Positions 58,877 to 64,000 of a DNA stretch of 64,000 bases are shown piece after piece (position 1 is the first letter of the stretch; every line of letters starts with the position of its first letter). Origin of the DNA: Neorhizobium sp. JUb45 (GTDB lineage Bacteria; Pseudomonadota; Alphaproteobacteria; Rhizobiales; Rhizobiaceae); contig NZ_SLYW01000007.1 of NCBI RefSeq assembly GCF_004343585.1, forward strand, positions 161,102 through 225,101, given 5' to 3'. Both the position numbers and the translations under genes were made by a program. The notes under the pieces were generated by a model. That model was not told the DNA's origin, searched no databases, and saw only the letters and a list, made by a program, of their open reading frames with translations.

Positions 58877-59962
58877 ATGGCACGCATCACACTCGAACAT
58901 ATCCGCCACGCCTACAGCCCGCGCGCCAAGGCTGCCGGAGATTATGCGCTGAAGGAAGTGCATCATGAATGGGAAGATGGCGGTGCTTATGCTCTGCTCG
59001 GACCTTCCGGCTGTGGCAAGACCACGCTTCTCAACATCATTTCCGGCCTGCTGCAGCCGTCTGACGGCCGTATCCTGTTCGACGGCAAGGATGTCACGCA
59101 GCTTTCGACAGAAGAGCGCAATATCGCCCAGGTCTTTCAGTTCCCCGTCGTCTACGACACGATGACGGTGTTCGACAATCTCGCTTTCCCCTTGCGCAAT
59201 CGCAAGGTGCCGGAGGCAGAGGTCGCAAAACGCGTCAACGAAATCCTCGACATGACCGATCTCGCCGGCATGGCAAACCGCCGGGCGCAACGGCTGACGG
59301 CCGACCAGAAACAGAAGATCTCGCTCGGCCGCGGGCTGGTGCGCCCAAGCGTCAACGCCATCCTGTTCGACGAGCCGCTGACGGTGATCGATCCGCATAT
59401 GAAATGGGTGCTGCGCTCGCAATTGAAACGGCTGCACCGGCAGTCGCGTGTCACCATGGTCTATGTCACCCACGACCAGACCGAGGCGCTGACCTTTGCC
59501 GACAAGGTGGTGGTCATGCATGACGGGCAGATCGTCCAGATCGGCACGCCGGCGGAACTGTTCGAGCGCCCAAGCCACACATTCGTCGGTTATTTCATCG
59601 GCTCGCCGGGCATGAACATCATGCCGGCCACAATCGACGGGGCAACGGCCCGCGTCGGCGACCAGACGATTGCGCTCTCAGGCGCTCCGTTGCTGGAGGG
59701 GCAGGGCCGGATCGAACTCGGCATCCGCCCGGAATTCGTCAGGCTTGGCCGCGAGGGCATGCCGGTCACCATCAACAAGGTGGAGGATATCGGCCGCCAG
59801 AAGATCGTGCGCGCCACGTTCTGCGGCCAGCCGATATCGATCGTGCTGGCCGAAGATGACGACATTCCAGCGGATGCAAAAGTGTCGTTCGACAAACAGG
59901 CCATCGGCATTTTTGTCGATAGCTGGCGCGCCAGAACCGTGACTGAAGGGCAGGAGGGCTGA
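58877..59962 (+). CDS. glpT: Glycerol ABC transporter ATP-binding protein GlpT
   Basis: A 361-aa ATPase with Walker A GPSGCGKT (42-49), Walker B AILFDEPLTVID and an intact THDQTEAL H-loop. The ABC signature is degenerate: LTADQ (140-144) instead of LSGGQ. Together with GlpS, which has a good signature but an altered H-loop, it forms a presumably asymmetric heterodimer. Not the same protein as the E. coli GlpT antiporter. C-terminal TOBE-type domain present. It starts 11 nt after glpS. Confidence 0.88.
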   Translation: MARITLEHIRHAYSPRAKAAGDYALKEVHHEWEDGGAYALLGPSGCGKTTLLNIISGLLQPSDGRILFDGKDVTQLSTEERNIAQVFQFPVVYDTMTVFDNLAFPLRNRKVPEAEVAKRVNEILDMTDLAGMANRRAQRLTADQKQKISLGRGLVRPSVNAILFDEPLTVIDPHMKWVLRSQLKRLHRQSRVTMVYVTHDQTEALTFADKVVVMHDGQIVQIGTPAELFERPSHTFVGYFIGSPGMNIMPATIDGATARVGDQTIALSGAPLLEGQGRIELGIRPEFVRLGREGMPVTINKVEDIGRQKIVRATFCGQPISIVLAEDDDIPADAKVSFDKQAIGIFVDSWRARTVTEGQEG

Positions 59963-59964
59963 GC

Positions 59965-60834
59965 ATGGACAAGACCTGGAATAACAAGGCCTGGTTTCTG
60001 GTTCTGCCGGTTCTGGTGCTCGTCGCCTTTTCCGCCGTCATTCCGCTGATGACGGTGGTGAATTATTCGGTCCAGGACACGTTTGGAAACAACGAATTCT
60101 TCTGGGCCGGAACGGACTGGTTCACCGAAATCCTCACATCCCCGCGCTTCTGGGATGCCCTCTGGCGCAACCTGATCTTTTCCGCCGTCATTCTCGCCAT
60201 CGAAGTGCCGCTCGGCATCCTGATCGCGCTCAACATGCCCAAACACGGCGTCGGCGTGCCGGTCTGCCTCGTGCTGATGGCCCTGCCGCTGCTCATCCCC
60301 TGGAACGTGGTCGGCACGATCTGGCAGGTGTTTGGCCGCGTTGATATCGGTCTGCTCGGATACATTCTCAACGGGCTCGGCTTTGCCTACAATTATACAC
60401 AGAACCCGGCACATGCCTGGGCAACCGTTATCGTCATGGATGTCTGGCACTGGACGAGCCTTGTCGTGCTGCTGTGTTATGCGGGTCTCGTCTCCATCCC
60501 CGACGCCTATTATCAGGCTGCCCGCATCGATGGCGCCTCGCGCTGGTCGGTCTTCCGTTTCATCCAGCTGCCGAAAATGAAGCGGGTGCTGCTGATCGCC
60601 GTACTGCTGCGCTTCATGGACAGTTTCATGATCTATACCGAACCCTTTGTCGTCACCGGCGGCGGGCCGGGCAATTCGACGACTTTCCTGTCCATCGATC
60701 TCGTGAAAATGGCCGTCGGGCAGTTCGATCTCGGGCCGGCGGCGGCGATGTCGATCATCTACTTCCTGATCATCCTTCTGCTGTCATGGGTGTTCTACAC
60801 CGTCATGACCCAGAGCGATGCCGAGCAAGGATAA
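59965..60834 (+). CDS. glpP: Glycerol ABC transporter permease GlpP
   Basis: A 289-aa MalF-type permease with six predicted helices. The coupling-helix EAA-like loop reads DAYYQAARIDGASRWSVFRF, followed by IQLPKMKRVLL. It begins 2 nt after glpT and is followed by the second permease, glpQ. It forms half of the membrane channel of the glycerol importer. Confidence 0.92.
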   Translation: MDKTWNNKAWFLVLPVLVLVAFSAVIPLMTVVNYSVQDTFGNNEFFWAGTDWFTEILTSPRFWDALWRNLIFSAVILAIEVPLGILIALNMPKHGVGVPVCLVLMALPLLIPWNVVGTIWQVFGRVDIGLLGYILNGLGFAYNYTQNPAHAWATVIVMDVWHWTSLVVLLCYAGLVSIPDAYYQAARIDGASRWSVFRFIQLPKMKRVLLIAVLLRFMDSFMIYTEPFVVTGGGPGNSTTFLSIDLVKMAVGQFDLGPAAAMSIIYFLIILLLSWVFYTVMTQSDAEQG

Positions 60835-60844
60835 GGAGAGCGCC

Positions 60845-61675
<831 letters not shown>

Positions 61676-61691
61676 GGAAGGGGAGAAGCCG

Positions 61692-61973
61692 ATGACATTT
61701 TCATGGATGGCCTGGACGCTGCCGACGGCCCTGTTCTTCATCACCATCTTTGCGCTGATCGCGGCAATGGGTGTCTGGGAATATCTTTCGCCGGGCGGTG
61801 GCCCGCGGGTCGGCATCCTGCGGTTCGAGACGACACGCGGAGACCGCCTGTTCGTGTCACTGCTCGGATCGGCCTTTATTCATCTTGCATGGCTGGGTCT
61901 TGGAGGCCCCAGCCTGTGGTGGGCTCTGGCCTTGTCGGTGGTTTACGCAATCGGCGTATTCCGTTTCGTCTGA
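61692..61973 (+). CDS. Small DUF2160-type membrane protein of the glycerol transporter operon
   Basis: A 93-aa protein with three predicted helices (about residues 8-28, 50-70, 73-92) and a short soluble loop (SPGGGPRVGILRFETTRGDR). I recognise it as the DUF2160-type small protein usually found between the permease and binding-protein genes in such operons. It begins 16 nt after glpQ with a GGGGAGA ribosome-binding site. It may be an accessory subunit; function is not known. Confidence 0.82.
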   Translation: MTFSWMAWTLPTALFFITIFALIAAMGVWEYLSPGGGPRVGILRFETTRGDRLFVSLLGSAFIHLAWLGLGGPSLWWALALSVVYAIGVFRFV

Positions 61974-62055
61974 GGTCAAAGACATACGGCGACGGGAGGA
62001 GATCCGGTCGTCGCAAGCCAAAGTGACTGCATCGCATCAACCGGGAGGACGAGAT

Positions 62056-63777
62056 ATGCGACGGCATCTTATGACGACAACGGCAGCCATGCTGCTGGCA
62101 ATGACGGGTTCGGCTTTCGCCGACATGGCGGCTGCCACAAAATTCCTCGATGCGGAAATCGGCGATCAGTCGTCGCTTTCGCGCGCCGAGCAGGAAAAGG
62201 AAATGCAATGGTTCATCGATGCGGCAAAACCTTTTGCCGGCATGGATATCAAGGTGGTTTCCGAAACCATCACCACGCATGAATATGAATCCAAGGTTCT
62301 GGCCAAGGCTTTTTCTGAAATCACCGGCATCAAGATCACCCACGACCTGATCGGCGAAGGTGATGTGGTGGAAAAACTGCAGACACAGATGCAGTCCGGC
62401 GAAAACGTCTATGACGCCTATGTCAACGATTCAGACCTGATCGGCACCCATTGGCGTTACCAGCAGGCGCGCTCGCTGACCAAGTGGATGGCTAATGAAG
62501 GCAAGGATGTCACCAATCCCGGCCTCGACCTCGATGATTTCATCGGCTTGAAATTCACCACCGCACCGGATGGCGATCTCTACCAGTTGCCCGACCAGCA
62601 GTTCGCCAACCTCTACTGGTTCCGTTACGACTGGTTCAACGACGCCAAGAACAAGGCGGATTTCAAGGCCAAGTATGGTTACGACCTCGGCGTTCCGGTC
62701 AACTGGTCCGCCTATGAGGATATCGCCGAGTTCTTCACCGGCCGCGAAGTGGGCGGCAAGAAGGTCTATGGCCATATGGACTATGGCAAGAAGGACCCGT
62801 CGCTCGGCTGGCGGTTCACCGATGCGTGGCTCTCCATGGCCGGCAATGGCGACAAGGGCCTGCCGAACGGCCTGCCGGTTGATGAATGGGGCATCAAGGT
62901 CAACGAAAAGTCGCAGCCGGTGGGTTCCTGCGTCGCCCGTGGCGGTGATACCAATGGTCCGGCCGCCGTCTATTCCATCCAGAAATATCTCGACTGGATG
63001 AAGGCCTATGCGCCAGCCGCGGCCAACGGCATGACCTTCTCCGAATCCGGGCCGGTCCCGGGGCAGGGCGAAGTGGCCCAGCAGATGTTCACCTATACGG
63101 CCTTCACGGCAGACTTCGTGAAAAAGGGGCTGCCGGTGGTCAATGACGACGGCACGCCAAAATGGCGTTTCGCACCAAGCCCGCATGGCGTCTACTGGAA
63201 GGAAGGCATGAAGCTCGGTTATCAGGACGTCGGTTCCTGGACCTTGCTCAAGTCGACGCCAGACGATCGCGCCAAGGCCGCGTGGCTTTACGCGCAGTTC
63301 GTCGTGTCCAAGACCGTGGACGTCAAGAAGAGCCATGTCGGCCTGACGCTGATCCGCGATAGCTCGATCAACCACAAGAGCTTTACGGATCGTGCGCCGA
63401 AACTCGGCGGCCTGATCGAGTTCTATCGCTCACCCGCCCGTGTCCAGTGGTCGCCGACCGGCACCAACATTCCGGACTATCCGAAACTGGCGCAGCTGTG
63501 GTGGCAGGCGATCGGTGACGCGTCGTCGGGTGCCAAGACGGCGCAGGCAGCGATGGATTCGTTATGCGCCGAGCAGGAGAAGGTGTTGCAGCGCTTGGAG
63601 CGTGCCGGTGTCCAGAAGGAGATGGGCCCGAAACTCGCCGAGGAGCACGATCTTGAATATTGGAACAAGGATGCCGTCTCGAAGGGCAATCTGGCGCCAC
63701 AGTTGAAGATCGCCAACGAGAAGGAAAAGCCGATCACTGTCAATTACGATGAACTGGTGAAGAGCTGGCAGAAATAA
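62056..63777 (+). CDS. glpV: Periplasmic glycerol-binding protein GlpV
   Basis: A 573-aa exported binding protein with signal peptide MRRHLMTTTAAMLLAMTGSA (cleavage after AFA). The MalE-like mature part has ITGIKITHDLIGEGDVVEKL, NDSDLIGTHWRYQQA and LYQLPDQQFANLYWFRYDWF. It is preceded by GGGAGGA and starts at ATG 62056; an earlier in-frame start lies in the previous gene. It is the substrate-recognition component of the GlpSTPQV system and the last gene of the operon in this window. Confidence 0.93.
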   Translation: MRRHLMTTTAAMLLAMTGSAFADMAAATKFLDAEIGDQSSLSRAEQEKEMQWFIDAAKPFAGMDIKVVSETITTHEYESKVLAKAFSEITGIKITHDLIGEGDVVEKLQTQMQSGENVYDAYVNDSDLIGTHWRYQQARSLTKWMANEGKDVTNPGLDLDDFIGLKFTTAPDGDLYQLPDQQFANLYWFRYDWFNDAKNKADFKAKYGYDLGVPVNWSAYEDIAEFFTGREVGGKKVYGHMDYGKKDPSLGWRFTDAWLSMAGNGDKGLPNGLPVDEWGIKVNEKSQPVGSCVARGGDTNGPAAVYSIQKYLDWMKAYAPAAANGMTFSESGPVPGQGEVAQQMFTYTAFTADFVKKGLPVVNDDGTPKWRFAPSPHGVYWKEGMKLGYQDVGSWTLLKSTPDDRAKAAWLYAQFVVSKTVDVKKSHVGLTLIRDSSINHKSFTDRAPKLGGLIEFYRSPARVQWSPTGTNIPDYPKLAQLWWQAIGDASSGAKTAQAAMDSLCAEQEKVLQRLERAGVQKEMGPKLAEEHDLEYWNKDAVSKGNLAPQLKIANEKEKPITVNYDELVKSWQK

Positions 63778-63801
63778 GACCGGTTTCCGATCGCAAATAC
63801 C

Positions 63802-63830
63802 GCCGGGGCGTGTCCTTGCGCTCCGGCTTC
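63802..63830 (+). terminator. Candidate terminator after glpV
   Basis: GCCGGGGCG (63802-63810) and CGCTCCGGC (63819-63827) form a 9-bp stem with one G-U pair and an 8-nt loop. TTCCC follows; the T-run is weak. Confidence 0.5.
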
Positions 63831-63958
63831 CCGCATTGTGATATGTTGTTTTGTTTGATCAATTGCGGGTCTTGAAAAAAAATTGGCCGCGAAACCCTTG
63901 TGGCGCAGGGGATGCGCATTTTTCCGCTTCGAAACATGACATTTTTGCGAAGTTGGTG

Positions 63959-63988
63959 TTGACTTGAGGAAGTGGTGGGGACTATAAC
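63959..63988 (+). promoter_or_regulatory. Strong sigma70-like promoter at the right edge
   Basis: TTGACT (63959-63964), an 18-nt spacer and TATAAC (63983-63988) face right. The GGGGACTATAACCCGGTCACTGAC context, with near-consensus hexamers in an otherwise GC-rich genome, resembles promoters of stable-RNA operons in rhizobia. The transcript itself lies beyond the window. Confidence 0.55.
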
Positions 63989-64000
63989 CCGGTCACTGAC

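Overview
The window reads as a chromosomal or chromid segment of an alphaproteobacterium of the Rhizobiaceae (Agrobacterium/Allorhizobium/Rhizobium group). This rests on the GC-rich coding bias, a rhizobial-type glpR-glpD-glpSTPQV glycerol locus, an alphaproteobacterial Zur box, a B12 riboswitch ahead of cbtBA, an HWE histidine kinase, and two CMD-domain proteins that resemble families I recall being named after Agrobacterium vitis loci (Avi_7170/Avi_7169). The species cannot be fixed from the sequence alone. No rRNA, tRNA, CRISPR, insertion sequence or prophage was recognised; gene density is high throughout.

Layout. 1-2171: the N-terminal part of a metallophosphoesterase/exonuclease and gluconokinase (minus), then a GAF-HWE histidine kinase (plus). 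2381-7175: the high-affinity K+ ATPase operon kdpFABC with two extra tiny membrane ORFs and no kdpDE. 7246-16395: housekeeping and stress genes (Zur-boxed COG0523 GTPase, omega-amino-acid aminotransferase with a divergent XRE-cupin regulator, glutathione transferase, phospholipase D-like protein, ChaC, Tam, class IV aminotransferase).

16692-31764 (locus A): a single-strand, tightly packed cluster. It holds a LysR regulator, an FMO-like flavoprotein, a complete Opp/Dpp-type ABC importer, an M24 creatinase-like hydrolase without the metal ligands, a BisC/TorA-type molybdoenzyme, a pair of CMD/AhpD proteins, a DUF885 HExxGH-type hydrolase and an alpha/beta hydrolase. 31876-40367 (locus B) is a second LysR-Opp system, with a fused double ATPase, a cytosolic class-A-beta-lactamase-fold hydrolase and an M20 AbgB-like amidohydrolase. 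Both look like import-and-degrade systems for unknown peptide-like or amide compounds. Locus A, with both oxygenating and oxide-reducing enzymes, is the best candidate for an undescribed pathway.

40374-46341 (minus): an orphan fecIR pair without a TonB receptor, an esterase, a PAS-GGDEF-EAL protein, an unknown acidic protein, a cytochrome c and a small exported protein. 46608-52199: sodB, an ADP-ribose-pyrophosphatase-like phosphoesterase, cytochrome b561, a WYL regulator divergent from a LysE exporter across a 30-bp palindrome, and two c-type cytochromes. 52290-53820: cobalamin riboswitch and cbtBA plus a small third gene. 53858-54441: hicAB. 54494-55192 (minus): a GNAT acetyltransferase preceded by a possible leader-peptide attenuator. 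55286-63777: GlpR with its operators, then glpD and the glycerol ABC transporter; glpK is absent. The right edge ends in a strong sigma70-like promoter.
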